The notes: generated from the sequence alone by a model not told the origin. A stretch of DNA of 64,000 nucleotides from Erythrobacter aurantius (GCF_023823125.1 NZ_CP090949.1:1054001-1118000); one strand, 5' to 3'. Numbered from the stretch's first letter, positions 51,766-60,952 are shown. Numbers and translations are program-made.

Positions 51766-52941
51766 ATGCTCGACCGACTCGAACCGCAATCGCCTGACGC
51801 GCTGCTTGCGCTGATCAAACTCCACGCTGCCGATGACCGGCCCGACAAGGTCGATCTGGGCGTCGGCGTCTATCGCACAGGACAGAGCGACACGCCCGTT
51901 TTCGGCGCGATCAAGGCGGCAGAGCGACTGCTGGTGGATACGCAGGAGAGCAAGAGCTACCTCGGCCCGGAAGGCGACATCGGCTTCGTCAACGCGTTGA
52001 TGCCCTATATCTTCGGCAGCGACGCGACCATGGGCGGGCGCATTGCCGGGATGCAGACGCCGGGCGGCACCGGCGCGGTGCGGCTGGCTGTCGCACTGGC
52101 GCAGAAGGCCGGACTGAAGAAACTGCATATGGGTACGCCCAGCTGGCCCAACCACGCGCAGATCTTTGCCGATCTCGATCTTGAATGGGCTCCCTTCGAT
52201 CATGCCGCGCCTGATGGCACCGCCAATCTCGACGCGGTGCTGGCTGCAATCCGCGGAGCCGGACCTGATGAAGGGATCCTGCTGCACGCCTGCTGTCACA
52301 ACCCGACGGGTATCGATTACACCCCTGAGCAATGGGAGGCGATTGGTGACGCGATTGCCGAAACCGGCATCTTCCCGATCATCGATTCCGCCTATCAGGG
52401 GCTGGGCAATGGCATGGAAGAGGACGCGGCGGGGCTGCGCAGCGTTCTGGCAAAGGTGCCTGAGGCGTTCATCGCTTACAGCTGCGACAAGAACTTCGGC
52501 ATGTACCGCGATCGTGTGGGCGCGTTTTACATCCTCGCCGATGGCGGCGACACGCTCGACAAGGCGTTCTCCAACGCCAACGCGCTTGCCCGTGCCAGCT
52601 GGTCGATGCCGCCCGATCATGGCGCGGCGGCGGTGCGCTTGATCCTGCGCGATCCGGCGATGACGGCGCAATGGCTGGACGAGCTTGACCAGATGCGCGC
52701 CCGGATGAACCAGGTTCGTGCCCGTCTGGCCGAAGCCGGCACCGCCGGCAGCGTCGATCTGACCCCGCTGGGCCATCAGAACGGCCTGTTTTCGATGTTG
52801 CCCGTGACCAAGGAGCAGGTGGTGGAGCTGCGCGAGAAGCATGGCATCTACATGGCCGGTTCGGGGCGCATCAACGTGGCCGGGCTGACTATGGACAATA
52901 TCGACAAGTTCATCGCCGCCATCGCTGACGTGACCGGCTGA
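51766..52941 (+). CDS. Aromatic/aspartate amino acid aminotransferase
   Basis: This 391-residue class I PLP aminotransferase is of the AspC/TyrB type. It has KVDLGVGVYRTGQSDTPV at about 25, CHNPTGIDYTPEQW near 182, and the PLP lysine in YSCDKNFGMYRDRVGAF (Lys near 243). It ends with SGRINVAGLTMDNID. It transfers an amino group between aspartate or aromatic amino acids and 2-oxoglutarate. The start at 51766 matches the family N-terminus (MLDRLEPQSPDALL); the frame is open upstream only from a TTG. Its stop joins the start of the GNAT gene without a gap. Confidence 0.93.
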   Translation: MLDRLEPQSPDALLALIKLHAADDRPDKVDLGVGVYRTGQSDTPVFGAIKAAERLLVDTQESKSYLGPEGDIGFVNALMPYIFGSDATMGGRIAGMQTPGGTGAVRLAVALAQKAGLKKLHMGTPSWPNHAQIFADLDLEWAPFDHAAPDGTANLDAVLAAIRGAGPDEGILLHACCHNPTGIDYTPEQWEAIGDAIAETGIFPIIDSAYQGLGNGMEEDAAGLRSVLAKVPEAFIAYSCDKNFGMYRDRVGAFYILADGGDTLDKAFSNANALARASWSMPPDHGAAAVRLILRDPAMTAQWLDELDQMRARMNQVRARLAEAGTAGSVDLTPLGHQNGLFSMLPVTKEQVVELREKHGIYMAGSGRINVAGLTMDNIDKFIAAIADVTG

Positions 52942-53502
52942 ATGCTCGATCGCCAGCCGACGCTGGAAGGGCCGGCACTGCTGCTTCGCCCCTTGCGCGA
53001 AGAGGACTGGGATGCGCTGTTCGCCGTCGCATCCGATCCGTTGATCTGGGAAGTCCACCCAGCGCATGATCGCTGGCAGGAGCCGGTGTTCCGCGCGTTT
53101 TTCGACGATGCGTTGGCCCAAGGCGGCGCGCTGGCAGTGATCGACAAGGGGGCCAATGATTCAGGCCGGGCGATCATCGGTTCCTCGCGCTATCAATGGC
53201 TTGAGGAAGCGGACGGGGGCTCGGTCGAGATCGGCTGGACCTTCCTTGCGCGCGAATACTGGGGCGGGGCGGCCAATCGCGAGTTGAAGCGGCTGATGGT
53301 TTCCCATGCGCTCGCCAGCATTTCCGAATGCCGCTTTGTCGTGGGTGAAAGCAATTGGCGCTCACGCCGGGCGATGGAGAAGATCGGTGGCCGCCTGACG
53401 GATCGCAGCGAGAGCCGCGGAATGGCCGGACAGGATGCGCGGCATGTCGTCTACGTGATCGGTCAGGCTGAATTTGCAAACGGCCCTTTGGGTTCGGATT
53501 GA
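52942..53502 (+). CDS. GNAT family N-acetyltransferase
   Basis: This 186-residue acetyltransferase is of the RimJ/RimL-like GNAT type: GPALLLRPLREEDWDALFAVASDP at the start, IIGSSRYQW and VEIGWTFLAREYWGGAANRELKRLMVSHAL (acetyl-CoA region) in the middle, and SNWRSRRAMEKIGG near the C-terminus. It begins on the base after the aminotransferase stop, so the two are cotranscribed. It may acetylate a small molecule or a protein N-terminus; the target is unknown. Confidence 0.9.
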   Translation: MLDRQPTLEGPALLLRPLREEDWDALFAVASDPLIWEVHPAHDRWQEPVFRAFFDDALAQGGALAVIDKGANDSGRAIIGSSRYQWLEEADGGSVEIGWTFLAREYWGGAANRELKRLMVSHALASISECRFVVGESNWRSRRAMEKIGGRLTDRSESRGMAGQDARHVVYVIGQAEFANGPLGSD

Positions 53503-53577
53503 GACGGGCGAGGCTGTTGGCCTTTGCCAGTGAATGGAACACCGAAAGGGGTGTTTTAAAAATATTTCCCACCGCCC

Positions 53578-54078
53578 TCATGATCGCCGTGCCTCGGCCT
53601 TTTCAGCCTGCGCGTCGATCCGCCTGAGCAGCCGGAAAAGTGCGGAATTGTCGGGTTTTCGCACGATCGAGATCAGCTTCCCGCGATACAATACAGGGCG
53701 CCAGAATCCGGTCTCGATGCGCCATTCGAGCTGTTCGAGTGTGACTTTTCGCCAATCCGCGATTTCACGGTGACGCGGGCGGTGTTCGCCCGGTCGCGTG
53801 GGGCCAGCCAGCACCCTGTCCCACGCGCTTGCAAAGCTTTCCGCGCCCGCACGCGATTTCAGCCGATAGGCGCTTTCCCGGCTTTTCCCGACAGACCTCG
53901 CTGCCGCGCTGACCGATCCTGTGGCGTAGAGCTGCGCGAGGAAAGCGCATTGCACCCGCGCCGACCAGCCATCCTTCCTCGCGCGCAGTTTGACCGGCAC
54001 GAAAAATGGCGGGCGCGAACGGCGTGACAGGAGCGTGCGCTTGGCTGGGGAAGGAGCAGGGGCTTGGCAGGGCTTCAT
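53578..54078 (-). CDS. Helix-turn-helix protein divergent from the curlin gene
   Basis: This 166-residue protein is basic and has a helix-turn-helix candidate near residues 45-75: FLAQLYATGSVSAAARSVGKSRESAYRLKSRAGAESF. I do not recognise a named family, although similar short HTH proteins are common in sphingomonads. The ATG at 54078 is used; the frame runs further upstream, but that region is the curlin promoter area. It shares a 219-base divergent region with the first curlin-repeat gene, and this contains the ATAAG-N8-CTTAT dyad, so it is a candidate regulator of the curlin genes. Confidence 0.65.
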   Translation of the reverse strand: MKPCQAPAPSPAKRTLLSRRSRPPFFVPVKLRARKDGWSARVQCAFLAQLYATGSVSAAARSVGKSRESAYRLKSRAGAESFASAWDRVLAGPTRPGEHRPRHREIADWRKVTLEQLEWRIETGFWRPVLYRGKLISIVRKPDNSALFRLLRRIDAQAEKAEARRS

Positions 54079-54167
54079 GGCCTTACCAAGCCACATTGGC
54101 GGGTGTGTAGGAAAGCCGGAATTGCCCCGGCTCCGATCATTCCGGGGGGAAACTTGTCGCCTGTGAA

Positions 54168-54185
54168 ATAAGTATATTCCCTTAT
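54168..54185. promoter_or_regulatory. ATAAG-N8-CTTAT dyad upstream of curlin gene 1
   Basis: ATAAG (54168-54172) and CTTAT (54181-54185) form an inverted repeat. It is the start of a 28-base block (54168-54195) that agrees at 26 positions with 56730-56757 before the second curlin gene. The block ends 102 bases before the start codon here and 100 bases before it there. Confidence 0.65.
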
Positions 54186-54297
54186 GTCCGGCTAAAAGGT
54201 AAGCCGCGTCATCTGAGGAGAAATTCGGGCCGTTTGTCGGACCGATGAAGCAGCTGCCTTGCGGGCAATTTCCGGAGTGCAGCCATGGGGAACATAG

Positions 54298-56628
54298 ATG
54301 AAGAACACGATTGTTGCCGGTGCATCGATTCTTGCGCTGGCCGTCGCCGCGCCTGCCGTTGCGCAGAACCAGAGCACGGTTACCCAGAACGGCAGCGACA
54401 GCAGCGTTTCGGTGACGCAGACCGGATCGGGGAACGATTCGACGGTCACGCAGGAAGGGGGTTCTTCGCTCAACGGCACGACCGTTACGCAGGACGGCAC
54501 CGACGGCACCTCCGATGTAACACAGGGCGGCACCAACAACTCGACGATTGTCGCTCAGGAAGGCTTTGATCTCGACGGCAGCCTTGCGACCAATTCCAGC
54601 ACCGTCATCCAGGCCGGCGACCAGAACGAGATCGACGCGACCCAGATCGGCGACAACAACTCCTCCTTCATCGCCCAAAGCGGCACACAGGCCGATGCAT
54701 TCCTCGTAACGGGCGGCTCCGACAACTCATCGGGCATCACGCAGTCCGGCGTCTCGAATGTTGCCGACGTATTCCAGGATGGAGACGGCAACTCGTCCAC
54801 CGCGGTGCAATCAGGCACCAATGGCTCGATCGATGTCGATCAGGCCAGCGATGACAGCACCTCGATCGTATCCCAGACGGGCGCCGATCAGGACGCTATC
54901 GTAACGCAGACCGGCACCAACAACCGTTCCGAAGTCACGCAGAACGCTTCGAGCAACACGGCCGACGTTCTTCAGGGCGATGCCGACAACACATCGTTTG
55001 TGACGCAGAACGGTACCACCGGCACTGCAGATATCGACCAGACGGGCGGTGGCAACTTCTCCAACGCGATCCAGACCAGCAGCGACGGCTCTGCTACGGT
55101 GCTGCAATCGGGTGATGACAACAACTCGATCGCCGCGCAGTTCGGGCCGAACTCGACCGCCAACATCGAACAATCGGGCGACGGCAACCGTTCGGAAGCG
55201 ACCCAGTTCGGTTCGGACAATGAAGCGCAGGTGCTGCAAAGCAGCGATGACAACACCTCGTTCATCACGCAGTCGGGCACCAATGCCTTTGCAGATGTCG
55301 ATCAGGTCGGCACGGACAGCGAATCGACCGTAAATCAGTCGGGGAATCTCAACAGCGCGATCGTGCTGCAGGAAGGGATCGACCTCGACACCAGCGGTCT
55401 GACCAACACCAGCGTGGTGTCGCAATCGGGCAATGAACAGGAAGCCGATGTCGAACAGGTCGGCGACAACAACGGGTCGACAGTGGTGCAGAACGGATCG
55501 CTCAACGATGCATTCGTCCTGACGGCGGGTGTCGGCAACACTTCGGCCATCACGCAATCGGGTTCGACCAATGTGACCAGTGTCGAACAGGACGGCGACA
55601 GCAATAGCTCGGTAGCAACCCAGTCCGGCTCCAATGGCGACATCAACGTGTTCCAGATCCTGTCCGGCAACCAGTCGTTCGCCACTCAAAGCGGCAACAC
55701 CCAGACTGCCGATGTCGACCAGACCGGGTCGAACAACACCAGCACGGTGACGCAATCGACCAACAATTACACTGCCAACATCCTGCAGTCGGGCGATGGC
55801 AACACCTCGACCGCGATCCAGCTGGATGCCGGTTCATTCGGAAATACTGGCAGCACGGTGAACACAACGCAGGCGGGCGATAACAACACCGCTTTCGTAA
55901 ACCAGCGCAGCATCAACTCGACCAGCAACATCACGCAGGCGCTGGGCGGGAACAACAACACGGCGACCGTGCTTCAGGGCTCTGTCTCACGCCGCCAGTT
56001 GAGCAACATCACGCAGGAAGGCTCTTTCAACAGCGCGAACGTGCAACAGGGTATCAATGCCAGCGGGCCGACCGATGACGACAATGTCAGCACCGTGACC
56101 CAGACCGGCGACGGAAACACCGGCACGGTGCGGCAGCTGCTGCGCCTCGGTTCGAGCACGCTCACGCAAAGCGGCGACGACAACATCGCCTTCACCGAAC
56201 AAGGTGTTTCGGGTGTCGGCAGCGGCTTTGGCCCATTCACCGTGACGGTGATCCAATCGGGCGACGGCAACAGCTCGACAGCTTTCCAGCGTTCGATCAA
56301 CAGCACCGTGTTTGTCGAGCAGATCGGTGACGGCAATGCTTCGACGATCACGCAGCAAGCGTACAATAGTGGTGGCGACGCCAACACCACGAACAGTGCC
56401 AGCGTGACGCAAAGCGGCGATCTGGGCGTGTCGGGCATCAGCCAGACGGGCAATTCCAACACCGCTTCGCTCGATCAGATTCTGGGCGGATCGGGGAACA
56501 TCTCCGACATCATCCAGAACGGCAACAGCAACACCGCCGGTGTGTCTCAGGGCGGCATCGGCGATGTCTCCAACGTCAGCCAGGTCGGCACCGGCAACTC
56601 GATCACGGTGACGCAGAACGTCCCCTGA
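54298..56628 (+). CDS. Large curlin-repeat secreted protein 1
   Basis: This 776-residue protein has a signal peptide (MKNTIVAGASILALAVAAPAVAQ). The rest is made almost wholly of curlin-type repeats, with a recurring pattern Q-x-G-x2-N-x-S-x-V-x-Q seen in TVTQNGSDSSVSVTQTGSGN. Each unit would form one strand-loop-strand layer of an amyloid-like beta-solenoid. Classical CsgA has about five such units; this protein has dozens, so it is much longer. It ends QVGTGNSITVTQNVP, identical to the end of the second gene. It is probably a secreted fibre or surface-adhesion protein. CsgG, CsgE or CsgF export genes are not in the window. The protein has no Cys-rich or enzymatic domain. Confidence 0.88.
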   Translation: MKNTIVAGASILALAVAAPAVAQNQSTVTQNGSDSSVSVTQTGSGNDSTVTQEGGSSLNGTTVTQDGTDGTSDVTQGGTNNSTIVAQEGFDLDGSLATNSSTVIQAGDQNEIDATQIGDNNSSFIAQSGTQADAFLVTGGSDNSSGITQSGVSNVADVFQDGDGNSSTAVQSGTNGSIDVDQASDDSTSIVSQTGADQDAIVTQTGTNNRSEVTQNASSNTADVLQGDADNTSFVTQNGTTGTADIDQTGGGNFSNAIQTSSDGSATVLQSGDDNNSIAAQFGPNSTANIEQSGDGNRSEATQFGSDNEAQVLQSSDDNTSFITQSGTNAFADVDQVGTDSESTVNQSGNLNSAIVLQEGIDLDTSGLTNTSVVSQSGNEQEADVEQVGDNNGSTVVQNGSLNDAFVLTAGVGNTSAITQSGSTNVTSVEQDGDSNSSVATQSGSNGDINVFQILSGNQSFATQSGNTQTADVDQTGSNNTSTVTQSTNNYTANILQSGDGNTSTAIQLDAGSFGNTGSTVNTTQAGDNNTAFVNQRSINSTSNITQALGGNNNTATVLQGSVSRRQLSNITQEGSFNSANVQQGINASGPTDDDNVSTVTQTGDGNTGTVRQLLRLGSSTLTQSGDDNIAFTEQGVSGVGSGFGPFTVTVIQSGDGNSSTAFQRSINSTVFVEQIGDGNASTITQQAYNSGGDANTTNSASVTQSGDLGVSGISQTGNSNTASLDQILGGSGNISDIIQNGNSNTAGVSQGGIGDVSNVSQVGTGNSITVTQNVP

Positions 56629-56654
56629 TCGACTGTCGAATGGAAGCAGTATCC

Positions 56655-56682
56655 GGGGCGCGGGAGGCAACTTCCGCGCCCC
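56655..56682 (+). terminator. Hairpin after curlin gene 1
   Basis: GGGGCGCGG (56655-56663) and CCGCGCCCC (56674-56682) form a 9-bp GC-rich stem with a ten-base loop, 26 bases after the stop. There is no T tract, so termination may be partial. The terminator after curlin gene 2 uses the same stem sequence, which supports duplication of the whole unit. Confidence 0.6.
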
Positions 56683-56729
56683 ATTGCTTGTGCGACTGTC
56701 CCGGGCTGAGACTCTCGCCCATACCCTGC

Positions 56730-56747
56730 ATAAGTATATTTCCTTAT
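56730..56747. promoter_or_regulatory. ATAAG-N8-CTTAT dyad upstream of curlin gene 2
   Basis: ATAAG (56730-56734) and CTTAT (56743-56747) with the same eight-base spacing as at 54168. It begins a block that matches the one before curlin gene 1 at 26 of 28 positions. Confidence 0.65.
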
Positions 56748-56857
56748 GCCCGGCTAACCTGTTAGTCTCGCAAAACGAATCGGGGGCGGTGCACCTCCGG
56801 TCAGGGTCGGTAGCGAACTATCGAGAGGCCGCGCATGGCGGGGCCGAGGGGGAAATC

Positions 56858-59677
56858 TTGAAGAACACAATCCTTGCAGGCGCGTCTATACTGGCGCTTT
56901 CGATCGCGTCTCCGGCGCTGGCACAAAACCAGAGCACGGTGATCCAGAACGGCACTGACAGCAGCGTCACCGTCAACCAGGGTGGCTCCGGCAATGATTC
57001 GACGGTCGAGCAGACGCTCGGTTCGGACTTCAACAGCGCGGTGGTGACGCAAGACGGCACCGACGGCCTCTCGACCATTACGCAAAGCGGCAATGGTACC
57101 GATGCGCTCAACCCCAATACGGTCGAAGTCAGCCAGTCCGGCGATGGCGCGGAAAGCGTCGTGACGCAGGATGGCAATGCGAACCTGCGCGTCAGCGTCA
57201 GCCAGAACGGCGACAACTTCTCGCAAGTGGTACAGAACGGCGGCGGTTCTTTGTTTGCCGAAGTGATCCAGGATGGCGATCAGAACTCCAGCATCGTCAC
57301 TCAGCAGGGCGGCGGTCTGCTGACCGGCAACCCGACCGATCTCGTCGATGGCGGTGTGATCCAGATCGGCGATCGCAACATTTCGACCGTCGTGCAGGGG
57401 CCGGGCGTCAACGCGTCGAAGCGCACCGCGAACGTCAGCCAGATCGGCGATGACAACGTCTCCGCAGTGACGCAGTCCGGATCGGTCGACGCGTCGACCA
57501 CCACCGTGCTGCAGACCGCCGATGGCAACAACTCCACGGTCAATCAGTCGGGTGACGATTCGGATATTTCGGTAACGCAGAGCGGGCCTGACGGCTTCAA
57601 CGTGTCCAGCGTCACCCAAACCGCCGGGGCGAGCACGATCAGTGTGACACAGGAAGGGTTCGACCTGTCGGCTCCGGGCACCACCAATACCAGCACGGTG
57701 ACCCAGTCGGGCAGCGACAACGAAATCACCACCAGCCAGGTGGGCGATGGCAACAGCTCATTCGTCGACCAGAGCGGATCGCTCAATGATGCGGTTCTGG
57801 TTTCGGCGGGTGAAGGCAACTCTTCCGGTATCACGCAATCGGGTTCGGAAAACCTGACCGATGTCTCGCAGGATGGCGACGGCAATTCGTCGACGGCGGT
57901 GCAGGCCGGTACTCTGAGTTCGATCGATGTCGATCAGACGGGTGACGGCGGGGTCGTCTCGATCGTCTCGCAGACCGGCACCGATCAGAACGCGGTCGTG
58001 GCGCAATCGGGCACCAACAACCGTTCCGAAGTCACGCAGAACAACGCGACCAACTCGGCCGACGTTCTTCAGGGTGATGCCGACAATGTCTCGTTCGTGA
58101 CGCAGAATGGCACGGTGGGGACCGCCGATGTCGATCAGACCGGCGGCGGCAACTTCTCGAACGTGATCCAGACCAGCAGCGACGGCTCGGCCACGGTTCT
58201 GCAATCTGGTGACGACAACAACTCGATCACGGCGCAATTCGGGCCGACTTCGGTGGCCAGCATCGAACAGTCGGGCAGCGGCAACCGTTCCGAAGCCACC
58301 CAGATCGGTTCGGACAATGAAGCGCAAGTGCTGCAAAGCAGCGATGACAACACCTCGTTCATCACGCAATCGGGCACCAATGCCTTTGCCGATGTCGATC
58401 AGGTCGGCGTCGAGAGTCAATCGACGGTCAATCAGGCAGGTGACCTCAACAGCGCGACCGTCGTTCAGGAGGGGATATTCCCTGATGCGAACGGGGTTAC
58501 CAACATCAGCACGGTTTCGCAGACCGGCACGTCGGGCGATGCGGATCTGCAGCAGGTGGGCGACGGTAACGTTTCCACCATCGTGCAGAGCGGCGCGACC
58601 ATGGACGCGGACCTGTTGCAGGCCGGGTTTGATAACACCTCGGCCATCACCCAGTCGAACGCCAACAATGCAGCGGATGTGGAACAGCAGGGCGATGGCA
58701 ACACTTCGGTTGTCGTTCAGAGCGGGACTGCCGGTATCGCCAATGTCTCGCAGCAAAGCGATGATAGTACCTCGATTGTCACGCAGACTGGCGATCGCAG
58801 CTTTGCCAATGTCACCCAGACCGGGACCAATCAGAGCTCGACCGTATTCCAGAGCTCAACCGATCCGGTGTTCAACGCACCGCATGCGGCTCGGGTGGTT
58901 CAGGGCGGTGCGGATAACGTCTCGGCCATCAATCAGACCGGTCAGGTTGCGGGCCCGTTGGGTGGCGGCTTCGGCTTAGGCTTCCTTGGCAACGGTGCCA
59001 TTTCATCACCTGCGGCGGACGTGTTTCAGATCGGGACCGCAAACGTGGCGGACATCGATCAGACCGGCTTCTCCAACCTAGCGCAAGTGATACAGAGCGG
59101 CGATGACAATGATGCGACCGTTCTGGGCGATGGCGTTAATACACTCGCCTTCGGCACGCAGACGGGTAATGCGAACGTCATCGATGTCGTTCAGTCCGGC
59201 GATGTGATCAATGGGGCTGGAGATCTTTCGCTAGTCAACTGGTCTCAGACCGGTGATCGTAACCAACTCACGGTGCTCCAGAATGGCTTTGCAAACGGAA
59301 ACTCCGCGCTCAATATCTCCAACAATCAGATTGGCGATGACAATGTTTCGACGGTGACCCAGTCGGGCACCAACGACCTCGCTTTCATCGACCAGATCGG
59401 AGACGCCAACACCTCCACCGTTCTTCAGAACGCCGGCGGTGTCTCGAACGAGGTGGACGTCAACCAGAACGGTTCGGACGGCATTTCGGAAATGACCCAG
59501 TCGGGCACCGACAACTTTGCCGAGCTGTTCCAGGGCGGATCGCTCAACGAGAGCTATGTCATTCAGGACGGTCTCAACAACAGCGCATCGGTCAGCCAGG
59601 GCGGTGCGGGCGATGTCTCGACCGTGAACCAGGTCGGCACCGGCAACTCGATCACGGTGACGCAGAACGTTCCCTGA
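56858..59677 (+). CDS. Large curlin-repeat secreted protein 2
   Basis: This 939-residue paralogue of the preceding protein starts with TTG at 56858, preceded by GAGGGGGA. This gives a signal peptide almost identical to that of gene 1 (KNTILAGASILALSIASPALAQ). An ATG-started frame from 56684 would bury the signal peptide. The mature protein is again a long series of curlin-type Q-G-N repeats, with a more varied region near residues 670-760 that includes a Gly-rich stretch. Residues about 470-520 are nearly identical to gene 1. It should be exported and form beta-rich fibres, alone or together with protein 1. Confidence 0.87.
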   Translation: MKNTILAGASILALSIASPALAQNQSTVIQNGTDSSVTVNQGGSGNDSTVEQTLGSDFNSAVVTQDGTDGLSTITQSGNGTDALNPNTVEVSQSGDGAESVVTQDGNANLRVSVSQNGDNFSQVVQNGGGSLFAEVIQDGDQNSSIVTQQGGGLLTGNPTDLVDGGVIQIGDRNISTVVQGPGVNASKRTANVSQIGDDNVSAVTQSGSVDASTTTVLQTADGNNSTVNQSGDDSDISVTQSGPDGFNVSSVTQTAGASTISVTQEGFDLSAPGTTNTSTVTQSGSDNEITTSQVGDGNSSFVDQSGSLNDAVLVSAGEGNSSGITQSGSENLTDVSQDGDGNSSTAVQAGTLSSIDVDQTGDGGVVSIVSQTGTDQNAVVAQSGTNNRSEVTQNNATNSADVLQGDADNVSFVTQNGTVGTADVDQTGGGNFSNVIQTSSDGSATVLQSGDDNNSITAQFGPTSVASIEQSGSGNRSEATQIGSDNEAQVLQSSDDNTSFITQSGTNAFADVDQVGVESQSTVNQAGDLNSATVVQEGIFPDANGVTNISTVSQTGTSGDADLQQVGDGNVSTIVQSGATMDADLLQAGFDNTSAITQSNANNAADVEQQGDGNTSVVVQSGTAGIANVSQQSDDSTSIVTQTGDRSFANVTQTGTNQSSTVFQSSTDPVFNAPHAARVVQGGADNVSAINQTGQVAGPLGGGFGLGFLGNGAISSPAADVFQIGTANVADIDQTGFSNLAQVIQSGDDNDATVLGDGVNTLAFGTQTGNANVIDVVQSGDVINGAGDLSLVNWSQTGDRNQLTVLQNGFANGNSALNISNNQIGDDNVSTVTQSGTNDLAFIDQIGDANTSTVLQNAGGVSNEVDVNQNGSDGISEMTQSGTDNFAELFQGGSLNESYVIQDGLNNSASVSQGGAGDVSTVNQVGTGNSITVTQNVP

Positions 59678-59706
59678 TCGCCTGGTCGGCTGAAAACGAC
59701 AAAATG

Positions 59707-59739
59707 GGGGCGCGGGAGGCAGTTCTCGCGCCCCTTTTT
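59707..59739 (+). terminator. Rho-independent terminator after curlin gene 2
   Basis: GGGGCGCG (59707-59714) and CGCGCCCC (59727-59734) form the stem, followed by TTTTT (59735-59739). The rest of the 306-base gap to the OmpA gene (59740-59983) shows nothing I can assign except the AAGGAG ribosome binding site just before 59984. Confidence 0.8.
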
Positions 59740-59983
59740 GCATCAGCGCGACTCGCTTCACCGTGTCCGGGCAACCGGCCATCCCTGCGCGCCATTCCCC
59801 CTATTGCCTGTTGACCCCGGTCGCAGCAGGTCTTTCGGGGTCCGGTGACGCGTGCGCTGCAAAGTCTGAATTTGGGCCTGTGTGCGCGTTAATCGGGGAT
59901 CAAAGGGGGTTCGCTAAGGCTCTGCCAAATTCCCGGCGAAAGCGACCGGGGAGCAGGGTCAAAAGGTCGCAAGGAGCATAATA

Positions 59984-60889
59984 ATGACAACCCAATCAAA
60001 CGCATGGGCGGCAGCGCTGGGCGTGGCCGGCCTTGTCGCCGCCATTCCGGCCGCACCGCTGCTGGCACAGCAGATTTCGCCTGAACAGGCCGACGTTCTC
60101 ACCACCGTTTACGCCCCGCAGCCTCCGGCGCTCGACACGCTGGCGCAGGGGCCGGACATCGAAGGCTTCATTTCCGACCGGGTCGGCAACCGTGTGCAGG
60201 TGACGATGGCCGACGGATCGAGCGTGATGGTCACGCTGACCGACGAAACCAGCATTCGCGCAAAGGGCGGTTTCCTTGGGCTTGGCCGCGAAACGCTTGG
60301 CATTGCCTCGCTCTTGAATGGTTTGCCGGTTGAAGTGGAAACGCGCGAATGGGATCGCGGACTGATCGCGGCGCGGGTGCGCTTTTCCGCCAGCGATCTG
60401 GAAACCGCAGAAATGATCCGCAGCGGCACCGCGGGCCGGTTTGCCCGCAACGAAGCCGCGATCGAGGAAAACTCCGCCGCGACGGAGGCCCTGCGCGGCC
60501 GGTTTGGCGATATCGACAAGTACAACGTCAAGGCGACGACCAACGTCTATTTCGACACCGGCAAATACAATCTGTCGCCGCGCGCCCGCAACGAATTGTG
60601 CGCTGCGGCTGCTCAGGCGGAGGAGATGGACAACGCCCTTTTGCTGGTGGTCGGCTACACCGATTCCACCGGTAGCCAGGAAGTGAACCAGCGCCTGAGC
60701 GAACAGCGCGCGGCAAGCGTGGTCAACTATCTGCAACAGCAATGCGGCTGGGCGCCTTACCGTATGCTGACCCCGACGGGCATGGCATCGGCCGATCCGG
60801 CTGCGGACAACATGACCGAATACGGCAAGGCGCAAAACCGCCGGGTCGCGGTGAACGTGCTTGTGTCGAAAAGCGTCGACGGATTCTGA
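59984..60889 (+). CDS. OmpA family outer-membrane protein
   Basis: This 301-residue protein has a signal peptide (cleavage near APLLAQQ) and a middle beta-rich domain (residues about 45-125, RVQVTMADGSSVMVTLTDE). The C-terminus is an OmpA-like peptidoglycan-binding domain: NVYFDTGKYNLSPRARNEL near 188, VVGYTDSTGSQEVNQRLSEQRAASVVNYL near 221, and AQNRRVAVNV near the end. It anchors the outer membrane or a surface structure to the peptidoglycan. It follows the curlin genes on the same strand but behind a terminator. The start is set by AAGGAG nine bases upstream. Confidence 0.9.
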   Translation: MTTQSNAWAAALGVAGLVAAIPAAPLLAQQISPEQADVLTTVYAPQPPALDTLAQGPDIEGFISDRVGNRVQVTMADGSSVMVTLTDETSIRAKGGFLGLGRETLGIASLLNGLPVEVETREWDRGLIAARVRFSASDLETAEMIRSGTAGRFARNEAAIEENSAATEALRGRFGDIDKYNVKATTNVYFDTGKYNLSPRARNELCAAAAQAEEMDNALLLVVGYTDSTGSQEVNQRLSEQRAASVVNYLQQQCGWAPYRMLTPTGMASADPAADNMTEYGKAQNRRVAVNVLVSKSVDGF

Positions 60890-60915
60890 TCCGTAACGAC
60901 AGGCGTCAAGAAAGG

Positions 60916-60941
60916 GGGCGGGCCGTCAGGCTCGCCCTTTT
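60916..60941. terminator. Terminator between convergent OmpA and ribE genes
   Basis: The stem GGGCGGGCC (60916-60924) pairs with GGCTCGCCC (60929-60937) with one G-T pair and a four-base loop, followed by TTTT. It ends the OmpA transcript and may also act on the minus-strand rib genes. Confidence 0.75.
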
Positions 60942-60952
60942 CGCTTGCGCGC

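Noticed and set aside
50467..53121. 884-codon minus-strand open frame across the DUF1134, aminotransferase and GNAT genes
   Set aside because: It is antisense to three clear genes and the tRNA. Its sequence is rich in Arg, His and Gly and has no domain pattern, as expected for the complementary frame of GC-rich coding DNA.
54079..54678. Upstream extension of the HTH protein frame (to 54678)
   Set aside because: It would run through the promoter dyad and antisense to the curlin signal peptide. The ATG at 54078 gives a normal protein.
54811..55755. Long minus-strand frames opposite the curlin-repeat genes
   Set aside because: They mirror the repetitive coding sequence on the plus strand and have no start context or recognisable domain.
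54400..59650. Regularly spaced repeats that could look like a CRISPR array
   Set aside because: The repeats are degenerate, in frame and code for curlin-type protein units. There are no constant repeats with unique spacers and no cas genes.
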